This document shows positions 15,116 to 27,073 of a stretch of 64,000 nucleotides of DNA, one piece after another. The stretch is from the NCBI RefSeq assembly GCF_900111885.1, contig NZ_FOKG01000006.1, positions 124,001 to 188,000 of the forward strand, given 5' to 3'. The notes under the pieces are model-generated. The model had not been told where the DNA came from. It ran no database searches and saw only the letters and a list, made by a program, of their open reading frames with translations. The stretch's first letter is position 1. Each line of letters starts with the position of its first letter. The position numbers and the translations under genes are program-made. This DNA is from Amycolatopsis marina (GTDB taxonomy: Bacteria; Actinomycetota; Actinomycetes; Mycobacteriales; Pseudonocardiaceae).

Positions 15116-15591
15116 CGGGTTTCCGCTCCGTTCGAGGTCACTGAGTTCGAACTCGCCGAGCCGTTGGTCCTGCCCAGCGCGTCCTTGAACGCCATCCAGC
15201 CGAGCAGGGCGCACTTGACCCGCGCCGGGTACTTGGCGACGCCGGCGAAGGCGATGCCGTCGTCCAGCACGTCCTCGTCCGGCTCGACCCGGCCACGTCC
15301 CTGCATCAGCTCGACGAACGCGTCCATTTTCGTCATCGCTTCGTCCACCGTATGCCCAACGACGAGATCCGTCAGCACGGACGTCGATGCCTGGCTGATG
15401 GAGCAGCCCTGCCCCTCGTACGAGACGTCGGAGACGGTGTCCCCGTCGAGCCGGACGCGCAGGGTCACCTCGTCGCCGCAGGTCGGGTTGACCTGGAACG
15501 ACTCACCGTCGTACGGGTCCCGCAGCCCACGGCCGTGCGGGTTCTTGTAGTGGTCCAGGATGATCTCCTGGTACATGCTCTCCAGGTTCAT
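15112..15591 (-). CDS. sufU: SufU, Zn-dependent sulfur-transfer protein of the SUF system
   Basis: A 159-residue IscU-fold protein. Metal and sulfur-acceptor residues are C38 and D40 (NPTCGDE), C63 (GQGCSISQAS) and C127 (RVKCALL), the SufU pattern with the typical 18-21-residue insert region. In Gram-positives SufU is a zinc protein that accepts persulfide from SufS. Start ATG 15591, four bases after the sufS stop; four-base overlap with sufT downstream. Confidence 0.95.
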   Translation of the reverse strand: MNLESMYQEIILDHYKNPHGRGLRDPYDGESFQVNPTCGDEVTLRVRLDGDTVSDVSYEGQGCSISQASTSVLTDLVVGHTVDEAMTKMDAFVELMQGRGRVEPDEDVLDDGIAFAGVAKYPARVKCALLGWMAFKDALGRTNGSASSNSVTSNGAETR

Positions 15592-15595
15592 CGTC

Positions 15596-17736
<2,141 letters not shown>

Positions 17737-17793
17737 GTCTCTTCGTTTCTCTAGTTCAGTTGCGGGAAGTTGACTCGGTGGCGGGCGCCGGGC

Positions 17794-18981
17794 TCAGGAG
17801 CCCACCGCCTCCAGCTCTGCCTCGATCGCGGTCTGCAGGCGCTCGCGCACCTCCGGGATGTCGATCTTCATCAGGATCTCGTGGAAGAACCCGCGCACGA
17901 CCAGCCTGCGCGCCTCTTCCTCCGCGATTCCCCGCGACTGCAGATAGAACAACTGCTCGTCGTCGAACCTTCCCGTGGCACTGGCGTGACCGGCTCCGGC
18001 GATCTCCCCGGTCTCGATCTCCAGGTTCGGCACCGAGTCCGCACGCGCGCCCTCGGTGAGCACCAGGTTCCGGTTCAGCTCGTAGGTCTGGGTGCCCTCG
18101 GCAGCCGCGCGGATCAGCACGTCGCCGATCCACACCCCGTGCGCGCCCTCGCCCTGCAGCGCGCCCTTGTACATCACGTTGGACTTGCAGTTCGCGACCG
18201 CGTGGTCCACGAACAGCCGGTGCTCCTGGTGCTGGCCCGCGTCCGCGAAGTAGAGCCCGAGCATCTCGACGTCGCCGCCCGCGTCGGCGAAGGTGGCCGT
18301 GGGGCTCACCCGCACCAGGTCACCGCCGAGCGTGACGACGATGTGCTTGAGCGTGGCGTCGCGGCCGAGCCGCAGGTGCTGCTCGGAGACGTGCACCGCG
18401 TCGTCGGCCCAGTCCTGGACGCTGACCACCGTGAGCTTCGCGCCGTCGCCGATGACGAACTCGACGTTGTCGGCGTACGTGCCCGAACCGACGTGGTCGA
18501 GCACGATCGCGGCCTCCGCGAACTGCTCGGCACGCACCTGGACGTGGCCGTAGGCCGTCGCGCCGGCACCTGGGCCGTGCAGCCGGATGACCGTCGGCTT
18601 CGAGGCCTTGGTCTCCTTCGGCACCGTCACGACCGTGGCCGAGGTGAACGACGAGTAGGCCTGCGCGGCGATACGGTCGCTGGGAGCGCCCGCCTCACCG
18701 AGGCGTGCGTCGTCGCGACCGACGGTCTCCACTGTCACCTCGTCGGCGGTGTCCGCCTCCACGGTGATCTCCCCGGTGGCGACCGCGGAACCGTCGTGCA
18801 GTCCCCGCAGCCGCTTCATCGGCGTGAAGCGCCAGTTCTCCTCGCGCCCGCCAGGGACCTCGAAGGCCTCGACGTCGTAGCCGGAGAACCGCTCCGCGCG
18901 GGAGGCTGCCGGAATGACAGCCTCCCCCGCGACGGCGGTGTTGAGCGTGTTGCTGTCTGTCTTGCCTGCCGTAGCCGTCAT
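17794..18981 (-). CDS. sufD: SufD, Fe-S scaffold subunit
   Basis: A 395-residue beta-helix scaffold protein, paralogous to SufB. N-terminal PGGREENWRFTPMKRL is typical of SufD; the C-terminal helical domain contains ATGRFDDEQLFYLQSRGIAE then EEARRLVVRGFFHEI, the shared SufB/SufD ending. It forms the SufBCD complex. The ATG is one base after the sufB stop (TGA-G-ATG). Confidence 0.95.
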   Translation of the reverse strand: MTATAGKTDSNTLNTAVAGEAVIPAASRAERFSGYDVEAFEVPGGREENWRFTPMKRLRGLHDGSAVATGEITVEADTADEVTVETVGRDDARLGEAGAPSDRIAAQAYSSFTSATVVTVPKETKASKPTVIRLHGPGAGATAYGHVQVRAEQFAEAAIVLDHVGSGTYADNVEFVIGDGAKLTVVSVQDWADDAVHVSEQHLRLGRDATLKHIVVTLGGDLVRVSPTATFADAGGDVEMLGLYFADAGQHQEHRLFVDHAVANCKSNVMYKGALQGEGAHGVWIGDVLIRAAAEGTQTYELNRNLVLTEGARADSVPNLEIETGEIAGAGHASATGRFDDEQLFYLQSRGIAEEEARRLVVRGFFHEILMKIDIPEVRERLQTAIEAELEAVGS

Positions 18982-18982
18982 C

Positions 18983-20431
18983 TCAGCCGACGGATCCTTC
19001 CATCTGCAGCTCGATCAGCCGGTTCAGTTCGAGGGCGTACTCCATCGGCAGTTCCCTGGCGATCGGCTCGACGAACCCGCGGACCACCATCGCCATGGCC
19101 TCTTCCTCGGTGAGGCCGCGCGACATCAGGTAGAACAGCTGATCCTCGCTGACCTTGGACACCGTGGCCTCGTGGCCCATCGACACGTCGTCGTTGCGGA
19201 TGTCGACGTACGGGTAGGTGTCCGAGCGGGAGATGGTGTCCACCAGCAGGGCGTCACACACCACGCTTGAGCGCGAGTGGTGCGCCCGCTTGGCGACCTT
19301 CACCAGACCGCGGTACGAGGTCCGGCCACCACCGCGCGCCACCGACTTCGACACGATCGTCGAGGACGTGTACGGCGCGAGGTGCTCCATCTTGGCGCCC
19401 GCGTCCTGGTGCTGGCCCTCGCCGGCGAACGCGACCGAGAGCACCTCACCCTTGGCGTGCTCGCCCATCAGGAAGACCGACGGGTACTTCATCGTCACCT
19501 TGGAGCCGATGTTGCCGTCGACCCACTCCATGGTCGCGCCCTCTTCGCACTTGGTGCGCTTGGTGACCAGGTTGTAGACGTTGTTCGACCAGTTCTGGAT
19601 CGTCGTGTAGCGGCAGCGGCCGCCCTTCTTCACGATGATCTCCACGACCGCGGAGTGCAGCGAGTCCGAGTTGTAGATCGGCGCGGTGCAGCCCTCGACG
19701 TAGTGCACGTAGGCACCCTCGTCGACGATGATCAGCGTGCGCTCGAACTGGCCCATGTTCTCGGTGTTGATCCGGAAGTAGGCCTGCAAGGGGATGTCCA
19801 CGTGCACGCCCGGCGGCACGTAGATGAACGACCCGCCCGACCACACGGCGGTGTTCAGCGCGGAGAACTTGTTGTCCCCGGCCGGAATCACCGAACCGAA
19901 GTACTCCTTGAAGATCTCCGGGTGCTCCCGCAGCGCGGTGTCGGTGTCGAGGAAGAGAACGCCCTGCTCCTCCAGGTCCTCGCGGATCTGGTGGTAGACG
20001 ACCTCGGACTCGTACTGCGCCGCGACGCCGGCGACGAGGCGCTGCTTCTCCGCCTCGGGAATGCCCAGCTTGTCGTAGGTCCGCTTGATGTCCTCGGGCA
20101 ACTCTTCCCAGCTGGTCGCCTGCTTCTCGGTGGAGCGGACGAAGTACTTAATGTTGTCGAAGTCGATCCCCGACAGGTCGGCGCCCCAGCTGGGCATCGG
20201 CTTGCGGTGGAACAACTTCAGCGCCTTCAGGCGCGCCTCGCGCATCCACTCCGGCTCGGACTTCTTCTCCGAGATGTCAGTGACGACATCCTCGTTCAGC
20301 CCGCGGCGGGCGCTGGCGCCCGCGGCATCGGAGTCGGCCCAACCGAACGCGTAGTTACCCAGTGACTCGATGGTCTCTTCCTGGGAAAGGGGCGCTGTGG
20401 TGGGAGTGCGCTGCTCGGCAGCGGCAGTCAT
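18983..20431 (-). CDS. sufB: SufB, Fe-S scaffold subunit
   Basis: A 482-residue protein from ATG 20431. It has the conserved SufB series: [82 protein letters not shown] and the C-terminal [20 protein letters not shown]. It is the central scaffold on which the cluster forms. The start overlaps the sufR stop by ATGA, so regulator and scaffold are coupled. Confidence 0.96.
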   Translation of the reverse strand: MTAAAEQRTPTTAPLSQEETIESLGNYAFGWADSDAAGASARRGLNEDVVTDISEKKSEPEWMREARLKALKLFHRKPMPSWGADLSGIDFDNIKYFVRSTEKQATSWEELPEDIKRTYDKLGIPEAEKQRLVAGVAAQYESEVVYHQIREDLEEQGVLFLDTDTALREHPEIFKEYFGSVIPAGDNKFSALNTAVWSGGSFIYVPPGVHVDIPLQAYFRINTENMGQFERTLIIVDEGAYVHYVEGCTAPIYNSDSLHSAVVEIIVKKGGRCRYTTIQNWSNNVYNLVTKRTKCEEGATMEWVDGNIGSKVTMKYPSVFLMGEHAKGEVLSVAFAGEGQHQDAGAKMEHLAPYTSSTIVSKSVARGGGRTSYRGLVKVAKRAHHSRSSVVCDALLVDTISRSDTYPYVDIRNDDVSMGHEATVSKVSEDQLFYLMSRGLTEEEAMAMVVRGFVEPIARELPMEYALELNRLIELQMEGSVG

Positions 20432-21318
20432 GCGGGTTGCCCTCCATTCGCGGATACTGCATCTCGGCCCTCGTCCGGCCGCACGGTGTGCGCGTCCGGT
20501 GACGGCTGTGTGCTCCCCGGCTCGGTGGCCGCCGGGTGACCCGCCGAGGAGGCGGGTACGTGTGTGGTGCACGCGGCGTCGCCGCGAGCGATGGTCGCCA
20601 GTCGCTGCACGTGCGTGCCGAGCAGCTCGGCGAACGCCTCGGTCTCGGCCTCGCACAGCTGCGGGAACTCCGCGGCGACGTGCGCGACCGGGCAGTGGTG
20701 CTGGCAGAGCTGCGCACCGGCGAGTCCGGCACCCGAGGCCGACGACGTCGGTGAGTTCTTGTCCACCACGCCGATCTGCCGGGCTGACGCAGCGTATCCC
20801 TCCCTGGTCAGGGCAGCGGCGAGGGCCTCCGCCCTGGCGGCGGGATCGCTGGCGCGGGTGATCTCCTCGCGGTGCGGCTCGACCAGCGCGGCCACCCTTC
20901 GCTCGGCGAACGCGCGCACGGCGTCCTCGCCCCCGTGCTCGGCGAGAAACCGGATCGCCGCGACGGCGAGGTCGTCGTAGGCGTGCCCGAACCGGGCCCG
21001 GCCGGACTCGGTCAGCAGGAACTGCCGCGCCGGCCTGCCCCTGCCGCGTGGCCCGCGGCGTGGCGCGCTGCGCGGCTCGGCCTCTCCGTCGGCGAGCAGT
21101 GCGTCCAGGTGCCTGCGCACCGCCGTGGGACTGATTCCGAGTTCGTCGGCGACCGCGACAGCGGACAGCGGCCCCCGCTCCAGGAGCAGGCGCGCCACCT
21201 CGTGCCGGGTACGGCCCTCCGCGGTGATCTGCACAGGCACGGCACCGGCAGCGGCGCCGGGCACCGGAACGTGCCGTGCGCCGCCTTCCCGCTGCTCAGA
21301 GGTGCCGATGTTTTTCAC
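20428..21318 (-). CDS. sufR: SufR, Fe-S-sensing repressor of the suf operon
   Basis: A 296-residue protein with a winged-helix domain ([20 protein letters not shown], then [15 protein letters not shown], wing near [15 protein letters not shown]) and four candidate cluster ligands in the C-terminal half: C205 and C209 (LCQHHCPV), C222 (QLCEAE) and C250 (DAACTTH). This matches SufR, whose 4Fe-4S cluster controls binding to the suf promoter. The tail after 250 is long and Pro/Ser/Thr-rich. Start GTG 21318 lies inside a probable SufR operator; a later start (for example V28) is possible. First gene of sufR-B-D-C-S-U-T. Confidence 0.93.
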   Translation of the reverse strand: MKNIGTSEQREGGARHVPVPGAAAGAVPVQITAEGRTRHEVARLLLERGPLSAVAVADELGISPTAVRRHLDALLADGEAEPRSAPRRGPRGRGRPARQFLLTESGRARFGHAYDDLAVAAIRFLAEHGGEDAVRAFAERRVAALVEPHREEITRASDPAARAEALAAALTREGYAASARQIGVVDKNSPTSSASGAGLAGAQLCQHHCPVAHVAAEFPQLCEAETEAFAELLGTHVQRLATIARGDAACTTHVPASSAGHPAATEPGSTQPSPDAHTVRPDEGRDAVSANGGQPA

Positions 21319-21329
21319 AACATCAGTGT
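21315..21329 (-). promoter_or_regulatory. Probable SufR operator overlapping the sufR start codon
   Basis: On the minus strand the sequence reads ACACT-GATGT-TGTGA. This agrees with the ACACT-N5-TGTGA site I recall for Mycobacterium tuberculosis SufR (Rv1460). The GTG start codon is inside the right half, so the mRNA would be leaderless or nearly so, or the true start lies further in. Confidence 0.7.
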
Positions 21330-21397
21330 GTCGTATTTACCGGGCGATGGCAAAGCGCCACGGTCGGGCCGTGACGGGACTCACCTTTCGCGCTCGC

Positions 21398-21411
21398 CAG
21401 GTGTTCACCTG
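21398..21411. promoter_or_regulatory. Palindrome CAGGTGTTCACCTG in the sufR / mptB intergenic region
   Basis: CAGGTG and CACCTG flank TT, a short perfect dyad midway between divergent sufR and mptB (67 nt before the mptB start). The same half-site occurs in the dgt intergenic dyad and in the gap upstream repeats, so a shared regulator is conceivable. Confidence 0.4.
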
Positions 21412-21477
21412 ACGGTGTTCCGCCGGGTTCACCGGGTGCGGTCCAGCCGCGGCCACAGCGCCGATAGTCTCTGTGCC

Positions 21478-23133
21478 GTGGCAGACGACGGCAGCGATCC
21501 GGAGACCGGCGGCCGCGTCGTGTCCGCTGATCAGGGCGCGGCCGCATCCCCCGTGCGACCCCGCCCCGCCGAGCGGCTGGACGCGCAGGAACATCATGCC
21601 CTGCGGGTCATCCGGGCCCTCGGCACACTCGGTGCGCTGCTGATCGCCTTCGGGGCGCTCGGCGCGGGAGCCGCGCCTGTGCTGAATCCCGTGTTCGACA
21701 TCCCCGTCCTGCGGTTGTTCCCCCGCATCCCGACGGTCTCACTGGCGATCGCCTTCAGCGGCATGGGCATGATGGTGATCGGCTGGCTGCTGCTCGGCCG
21801 GTTCGCCAGACCGACAAGGCCCCGCCTGGCCACCCCGCGCCAACTGCATCGCACGATCGTCCTCTGGGCCGCGCCGCTGGTGGTCATTCCGCCGTTGTTC
21901 TCCAGGGACGTCTACAGCTACCTCGCGCAGAGCGAGATCGTGCAACGCGGGATGGACCCGTACGCGCTCGGCCCCGGGGAGGCGCTCGGCATCTCCGACC
22001 CGCTGACCATGGGCGTCTCCAACATGTGGAAGGACACCCCCGCGCCCTACGGCCCGCTGTTCCTCAAGGTCGGCAGCTGGATCGCGTCGGTCGTCGGCAA
22101 CAACATCGCCGCCGGAGTGCTGCTGCAGCGTGCGCTGGCGCTGGTGGGCGTCGGCCTGATCATCTGGGCGCTGCCCCGGCTCGCCAGCCGGTTCGGTGTG
22201 CAGCCCGCCACCGCACTGTGGCTCGGGGCCGCGAACCCGCTCGTGCTGTTCCACCTGGTCGCGGGCGCGCACAACGAGGCGCTGGGCATCGGGCTGATGA
22301 TCGCCGGGCTGGAACTCGGGATCCGCAGGCTGCCGATCCGGGTGGCAGGCGACTCGCCCCCTCCGCTGGCCAGGGGAGAGTTGCAGTTCATCCTGCTCGG
22401 CGCCACCGTGATCACCCTGGGCGCGATGATCAAGATCCACGCCATCGTCGCGCTGGGCTTCTTCGGGGTGATGATCGCGCGCCGCTGGCACGGCAGGATC
22501 ACCGACCTGCTCCGGGCGGGCGCGCTGATGTCACTGGTCTTCGCGGTGGTCACCGTCGCGGTCTGCCTCGGCACGGGACTCGGGTTCGGCTGGGTCGGCG
22601 CGCTCGGCACCCCCGGGATGGTGTGGAGCTGGATCTCCCCGGTGACCGAACTCGCCAATCTCGGCGGGCTCCTCGGTATCGCACTCGGCCTCGGCAACCA
22701 CACCGGTTCCCTGATCGCCATCCTCGGCCTGCTCGGTTATGCCGTGGCGGGCGCGATCACCGTGAAGTTCCTCTGGGACAGCTTCCGCTGGCGCTACCGG
22801 CCGATGATCGGCCTCGGTGTCTCACTCGGCGCGTTCATGATGCTGCACGTCGCGATGCAGCCGTGGTGGCTGCTGTGGGCCGTGATCCCGCTGGCGGCCT
22901 CGGCGGGGACCTCCCGGTTCCGGGTGGTGGCGACGGTGGTGAGCGCGGTGCTGGCGCTGCTCATCCCGCCGACGGGCAGCACCTTCGACGGGCGCGCCTA
23001 CATCCTGCCCCAGGCCTACTTCGCGGGCGCGATCGTGATCGCGCTCGCACTGCTGGTGGTCCGGCACCAGGCGCCGACGGTGTTCCGGCGCGACCCGCCG
23101 GCGACCAGACAGCCCGCGGGGAACCCCGGCTGA
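21478..23133 (+). CDS. mptB: Polyprenol-phosphomannose-dependent alpha-1,6-mannosyltransferase, MptB type
   Basis: A 551-residue polytopic protein with about 13 membrane spans, of the GT-C class. The first luminal loop carries the acidic motif SRDVYSYLAQ expected for the DxD-like site, followed by MDPYALGP and TPAPYGPLF, all typical of the MptA/MptB family that extends the lipomannan or lipoglycan core. GTG 21478 gives a polar N-terminal tail of about 35 residues. It is divergent from sufR. In Pseudonocardiaceae the product would be a mannan-type lipoglycan; the exact polymer is inferred. Confidence 0.85.
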   Translation: MADDGSDPETGGRVVSADQGAAASPVRPRPAERLDAQEHHALRVIRALGTLGALLIAFGALGAGAAPVLNPVFDIPVLRLFPRIPTVSLAIAFSGMGMMVIGWLLLGRFARPTRPRLATPRQLHRTIVLWAAPLVVIPPLFSRDVYSYLAQSEIVQRGMDPYALGPGEALGISDPLTMGVSNMWKDTPAPYGPLFLKVGSWIASVVGNNIAAGVLLQRALALVGVGLIIWALPRLASRFGVQPATALWLGAANPLVLFHLVAGAHNEALGIGLMIAGLELGIRRLPIRVAGDSPPPLARGELQFILLGATVITLGAMIKIHAIVALGFFGVMIARRWHGRITDLLRAGALMSLVFAVVTVAVCLGTGLGFGWVGALGTPGMVWSWISPVTELANLGGLLGIALGLGNHTGSLIAILGLLGYAVAGAITVKFLWDSFRWRYRPMIGLGVSLGAFMMLHVAMQPWWLLWAVIPLAASAGTSRFRVVATVVSAVLALLIPPTGSTFDGRAYILPQAYFAGAIVIALALLVVRHQAPTVFRRDPPATRQPAGNPG

Positions 23134-23157
23134 ACAGGGTCCGTATCCTCGTCACTT

Positions 23158-24084
23158 GTGAGTGCACCCGCCGTCGAGATCACCGGGCTGGTGAAGCGAT
23201 TCGGATCCGTCACCGCCGTCGACGGCGTCGACCTGCGGCTCCCCCGCGGCGCCCTGCTGGCGCTGCTCGGGCCCAACGGGGCAGGCAAGACCACCACGGT
23301 CGAGATCTGTGAGGGATTCGTCCGGCCGGACGCCGGAACCGTGCGCGTGCTCGGACTCGATCCCGCGCGCGAGTCCGGAGCCCTGCGCCCACGGATCGGG
23401 GTGATGCCGCAGGGCGGTGGCGCCTATCCCGGTGTGCGGGCCGAGGAGATGCTGCGGCTCGTGGCCACCTGTGCCGCGCGGCCGCTGGACCCGGCCTGGC
23501 TGCTCGACGTGCTCGGGCTCGGCTCCGCCCGCCGCATCCCGTTCAAGCGGCTGTCCGGCGGACAGCAGCAACGCCTCTCGCTGGCCTGCGCGCTCGTGGG
23601 ACGCCCCGAACTGGTCTTCCTGGACGAGCCGACCTCCGGCATGGACCCGCAGGCGCGGCGCCTGGTGTGGGAACTGCTGGGCGCCCTGCGCGCCGACGGC
23701 GTGAGCGTGCTGCTCACCACACATCTGATGGAGGAGGCCGAGGCCCTCGCCGACACGGTCGTCATCGTCGACAACGGGAAGGTCATCGCGCAGGGCTCGC
23801 CGACGTCTCTGACGGCCGAGCAGGCCGACGCCGCCCAGTTGCGGTTCCGCGCCCGCTCGGGCCTGGACACCCAACTGCTCGCCGCCGCGCTGCCGGAGGG
23901 CTACCTGGTCCGCGAGTCCGCACCCGGCGCGTACCGCGTCGAGGGCCTCGTCGATCCGCAGGTGGTGTCGACGGTCACCGCCTGGTGCGCGCAGCACGGC
24001 GTACTGGCCGAGGAGATGCACGTCGGCAGGCGTGACCTCGAGGAGGTCTTTCTCGAGCTGACCGGACGGGAGCTGCGGACGTGA
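23158..24084 (+). CDS. ABC exporter ATP-binding protein
   Basis: A 308-residue ATPase. Walker A GPNGAGKTT (38-46), Q-loop in VMPQGGGAYPGV, signature LSGGQQQRLSL, Walker B LVFLDEPTSGMDP and H-loop LLTTHLMEEAE. A C-terminal extension of about 80 residues is typical of drug/daunorubicin-resistance type exporters. Start GTG 23158. Its stop overlaps the start of the permease gene (GTGA). Position ahead of ctaA is common in actinobacteria, where this pair precedes heme A synthase. Confidence 0.93.
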   Translation: MSAPAVEITGLVKRFGSVTAVDGVDLRLPRGALLALLGPNGAGKTTTVEICEGFVRPDAGTVRVLGLDPARESGALRPRIGVMPQGGGAYPGVRAEEMLRLVATCAARPLDPAWLLDVLGLGSARRIPFKRLSGGQQQRLSLACALVGRPELVFLDEPTSGMDPQARRLVWELLGALRADGVSVLLTTHLMEEAEALADTVVIVDNGKVIAQGSPTSLTAEQADAAQLRFRARSGLDTQLLAAALPEGYLVRESAPGAYRVEGLVDPQVVSTVTAWCAQHGVLAEEMHVGRRDLEEVFLELTGRELRT

Positions 24085-24890
24085 CCACGACACGGGACAC
24101 GAACCAGCCGAGGTTCGCGCCGGGCACGTTCACCCCGGCACCGGGGCGGGGCGGTCTCGGCCGGATGCTACTGGCCCACGCCCGCCTCGAAACGGCCATG
24201 ACGCTGCGCCACGGTGAGCAGATCCTGCTCACCCTGCTCATCCCGATCGCCCTGCTGGTCGGCCTCAGCGTGCTGGACATCCTGCCGATGCGCGACCTCG
24301 GCTCGACCGCGAAGGTGGACTGGGTGACCCCGCGCATCCTGGCGCTCGCGGTCATGTCGTCGGCCTTCACCGGGCAGGCCATCGCACTGGGCTTCGACCG
24401 GCGCTACGGGGTGCTCAAGCGGCTGTCCGCCACCGCGCTGCCCCGGTGGCTGCTCGTGGCGGGCCGGGTGCTCGCGGCGCTGGTGGTGGTCGCCCTGCAG
24501 GTCGTGGTGCTCGGTGTGCTCGCGGCCCTGCTGGGCTGGTCGCCCTCCGGCGCCGGGCTGCTCTACGGCGTGCTGCTGCTGGTGGCGGGCACACTGAGCT
24601 TCGGCGCGCTCGGTGTCCTGCTCGGCGGCTCGCTGCGCGCCGAGGCCGTGCTCGCGCTGGCCAACGTCGTGTGGTTCGTCCTGCTGCTGGCAGGCGGCAT
24701 CCTGCTGGCTCCCGCGTCCTTGCCTGGAGTCGCCGGGGATCTCGTGGCGTTGCTCCCGTCCGGCGCACTGGCCGAGGGACTGCGTGCGGCGCTCGTGGAC
24801 GGTGCCTTCGAATGGCAGCCACTTGCGGTGCTCCTGGCCTGGGCGGCGGGAGCCGCCGCACTCGCCGCGAAAACGACCCGTCTGACGTGA
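24081..24890 (+). CDS. ABC-2 type permease
   Basis: A 269-residue membrane protein with six predicted spans after a cytoplasmic N-terminus of about 40 residues (first span near ILLTLLIPIALLVGLSVLDI). The order of spans and the AFTGQAIALGFDRRYGVLKRL loop are those of ABC-2 permeases. It forms an exporter with the ATPase encoded just before it. Substrate unknown; the neighbouring ctaA gene hints at an actinobacterial exporter linked to the cytochrome/heme locus, but that is inference. Confidence 0.9.
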   Translation: MTTTRDTNQPRFAPGTFTPAPGRGGLGRMLLAHARLETAMTLRHGEQILLTLLIPIALLVGLSVLDILPMRDLGSTAKVDWVTPRILALAVMSSAFTGQAIALGFDRRYGVLKRLSATALPRWLLVAGRVLAALVVVALQVVVLGVLAALLGWSPSGAGLLYGVLLLVAGTLSFGALGVLLGGSLRAEAVLALANVVWFVLLLAGGILLAPASLPGVAGDLVALLPSGALAEGLRAALVDGAFEWQPLAVLLAWAAGAAALAAKTTRLT

Positions 24891-24918
24891 GAACCGCTGG
24901 CACAAATACAATCTGCCG

Positions 24919-25923
24919 GTGCCCGTCAGTTCATTGATCGCCCGCCTGCCCTATCCGTCCGCGTCGACGCAGCGGGCACTGGCGATCGCCGCGATCATCA
25001 CCCAGGGTGGTATCGGCGTCACCGGTTCGGTGGTGCGGGTGACCGGCTCCGGGCTCGGCTGCCCGACCTGGCCGCAGTGTTTCGAAGGCAGCATGTTCCC
25101 GGTCGAGCACCCGGAGTACGACACCCTCAACCAGTGGATCGAGTTCGGCAACCGGCTGCTCACCGGTGTCGTCGTGCTCGTGGCCGCGCTGTGTGTCCTC
25201 GCCGCGTGGCGGATCTACCTCACCCACCCTGGCCGCAAGCGGCTGCTGGTGCTGGCCTGGACGATGCCCGGCGGTGTCGTCGCGCAGGCCGCGATCGGCG
25301 GGCTCACCGTGCTCACCGGGCTGCTGTGGTGGACGGTCGCGATCCACTTCCTTGCCTCCACGATCCTCGTCTGGCTCGCGGTAATGCTGCTGCACGCCTT
25401 CGCCGAAGGGGACGAACCGCCGCGCTGGCAGATCTCCGCCGGCGGACGCAAACTGCTGGTCGCGCTCGTGGTCGCGCTGGCCGGGGTGCTGATCGCCGGG
25501 ACGACGGTCACCGGGGCGGGCCCGCACGGCGGCGATCCGGACACGCCTCGGTTGCAGGCACCGATCGAGGCCCTCGCGACCGTCCACGGTGCGCTGCTCG
25601 TGATCTACCTCGCGGTGCTGGCGGCGCTGGGACTGCACCTGCTGCGCGGCGGCGCCACGCGGCGACTGTGGCGGCGCTACGGCATCGTCTGGGCAGTCGC
25701 GCTGGCCCAGGGCGGGCTCGGCACGCTGCAGTACGAACTCGGAGTTCCCGAAGCGCTGGTCTCGTTCCACGTCCTCGGATCGGCCGTGGTGATCGTGGCC
25801 ACCGCGGCCCTGTGGTGTGCCGCACGGGACCGTGGCCCTTCGGTGTCGTTCCACGCGGCTCCTTCGGTGGCACAGGACATCTCCTCCACCGACCGGCGCA
25901 AGCCGACTGTCACGCGCTCGTAA
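24919..25923 (+). CDS. ctaA: Heme A synthase (CtaA/Cox15)
   Basis: A 334-residue protein with eight predicted membrane spans. It oxidises heme O to heme A for cytochrome aa3. Conserved features: VTGSGLGCPTWPQCFEG with a cysteine pair in the first loop, E and H heme ligands in DTLNQWIEFGNRLLTG, VAIHFLAST, TVHGALL and VSFHVLGSA. Start GTG 24919, 28 nt after the permease. The partner heme O synthase ctaB is about 9 kb away at 33733. Confidence 0.95.
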   Translation: MPVSSLIARLPYPSASTQRALAIAAIITQGGIGVTGSVVRVTGSGLGCPTWPQCFEGSMFPVEHPEYDTLNQWIEFGNRLLTGVVVLVAALCVLAAWRIYLTHPGRKRLLVLAWTMPGGVVAQAAIGGLTVLTGLLWWTVAIHFLASTILVWLAVMLLHAFAEGDEPPRWQISAGGRKLLVALVVALAGVLIAGTTVTGAGPHGGDPDTPRLQAPIEALATVHGALLVIYLAVLAALGLHLLRGGATRRLWRRYGIVWAVALAQGGLGTLQYELGVPEALVSFHVLGSAVVIVATAALWCAARDRGPSVSFHAAPSVAQDISSTDRRKPTVTRS

Positions 25924-26049
25924 TGCTCGAGTGGCACGTTCTTCTGAGGCAGAGGTTAGGCTGAATCGGCCGGACATGTGCCCACAATTGCGTGTTTTGC
26001 CCGGTTTTTTTCCTGTTTCCCGTCCCCCGATTCGAGGTAACCCCGCGAC

Positions 26050-26997
26050 ATGAGCACCGCACCAGCACAACCCGACCAGCGGTCACAGTCCAAACCGATC
26101 ATCTCCGGACAGCGCTCCACGACCGAGATGATCGTGCTCAAGGCCTTTCTGCTGATCCCGTTCCTGGCGCTGCTGGCCGCCGTCCCCTTCGCCTGGGGAT
26201 GGGGACTCAACTGGGTCGACGTGGGACTTGCCGTGACCTTCTACACCGTCGGCACCCTCGGCGTGACGGTCGGCTACCACCGGTACTTCACCCACGGTGC
26301 GTTCAAGACCAACCGGGTCCTCCGGGTCGCGCTCGCCATCGCGGGCAGCATGGCTGTGCAGGGCTCGGTCATCTTCTGGGTCGCCAGCCACCGCAGACAC
26401 CATGCCTTCGCCGACCGCGAGGGCGACCCGCACTCACCGTGGCTCTTCGGCACCTCCCCCTCGGCGCTGCTGCGCGGTTTCTGGCACGCCCACATGGGCT
26501 GGATGTTCAAGCGTGAGGTGACCAACTACGACAGGTTCGCCCCGGATCTCGTCGCGGACGAGGACCTGCGAGTGGTCAACCGCTTCTTCTGGCTCTGGAT
26601 CACCCTCAGCCTCGCCCTGCCCGCGATCCTCGGTGGCCTGCTCACCTGGTCGCTGTGGGGCGCGGTGACCGCGTTCTTCTGGGCAGGCCTGGTCCGGATC
26701 GCCTTTCTGCACCACGTCACCTGGTCGGTCAACTCGATCTGCCACATGGTCGGTTCGCGCCCGTTCACCAGCCGCGACAAGGCAGCCAACTTCTGGCCGC
26801 TGGCGATCCTGTCCATGGGCGAGTCCTGGCACAACTCGCACCACGCCGACCCGACCTGCGCCCGCCACGGTGTCCTGCGCGGCCAGGTCGACATCTCGGC
26901 GCGAGTCATCTGGGCGTTCGAGAAGCTCGGCTGGGCGCACAACGTGCGCTGGCCCAAGCCCGAACGCCTCGCCGCGAAGCGCGCCACGCCCGCCTGA
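26050..26997 (+). CDS. Acyl-CoA/acyl-lipid delta-9-type fatty acid desaturase
   Basis: A 315-residue membrane di-iron desaturase. The three histidine boxes are HRYFTH (77-82), HRRHH (114-118) and HNSHH (near 260), with an extra H pair in AFLHHVTWSVNS. Two pairs of membrane spans flank them (about 30-72 and 188-225). It introduces a double bond into saturated acyl chains. A TAGGCT at 25957-25962 may be its -10 box. The intergenic leader contains a run of T about 26005-26012. A family B repeat follows the gene and may end its transcript. Confidence 0.93.
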   Translation: MSTAPAQPDQRSQSKPIISGQRSTTEMIVLKAFLLIPFLALLAAVPFAWGWGLNWVDVGLAVTFYTVGTLGVTVGYHRYFTHGAFKTNRVLRVALAIAGSMAVQGSVIFWVASHRRHHAFADREGDPHSPWLFGTSPSALLRGFWHAHMGWMFKREVTNYDRFAPDLVADEDLRVVNRFFWLWITLSLALPAILGGLLTWSLWGAVTAFFWAGLVRIAFLHHVTWSVNSICHMVGSRPFTSRDKAANFWPLAILSMGESWHNSHHADPTCARHGVLRGQVDISARVIWAFEKLGWAHNVRWPKPERLAAKRATPA

Positions 26998-27001
26998 GCT
27001 G

Positions 27002-27030
27002 ATGTCCCCAATGCCACATTGGGGACGTAC
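27002..27030. repeat. Palindromic repeat family B, single copy
   Basis: GTCCCCAATG-CCA-CATTGGGGAC is a perfect 10-bp-arm hairpin 5 nt after the desaturase stop. It is one half of the double copies at 14631 and 43451. Its place at a 3' end suggests a terminator-like role. Confidence 0.8.
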
Positions 27031-27073
27031 GCCGGGCATGAACGCCCGGAATATGTGCGGACCTTGCCGGGGT

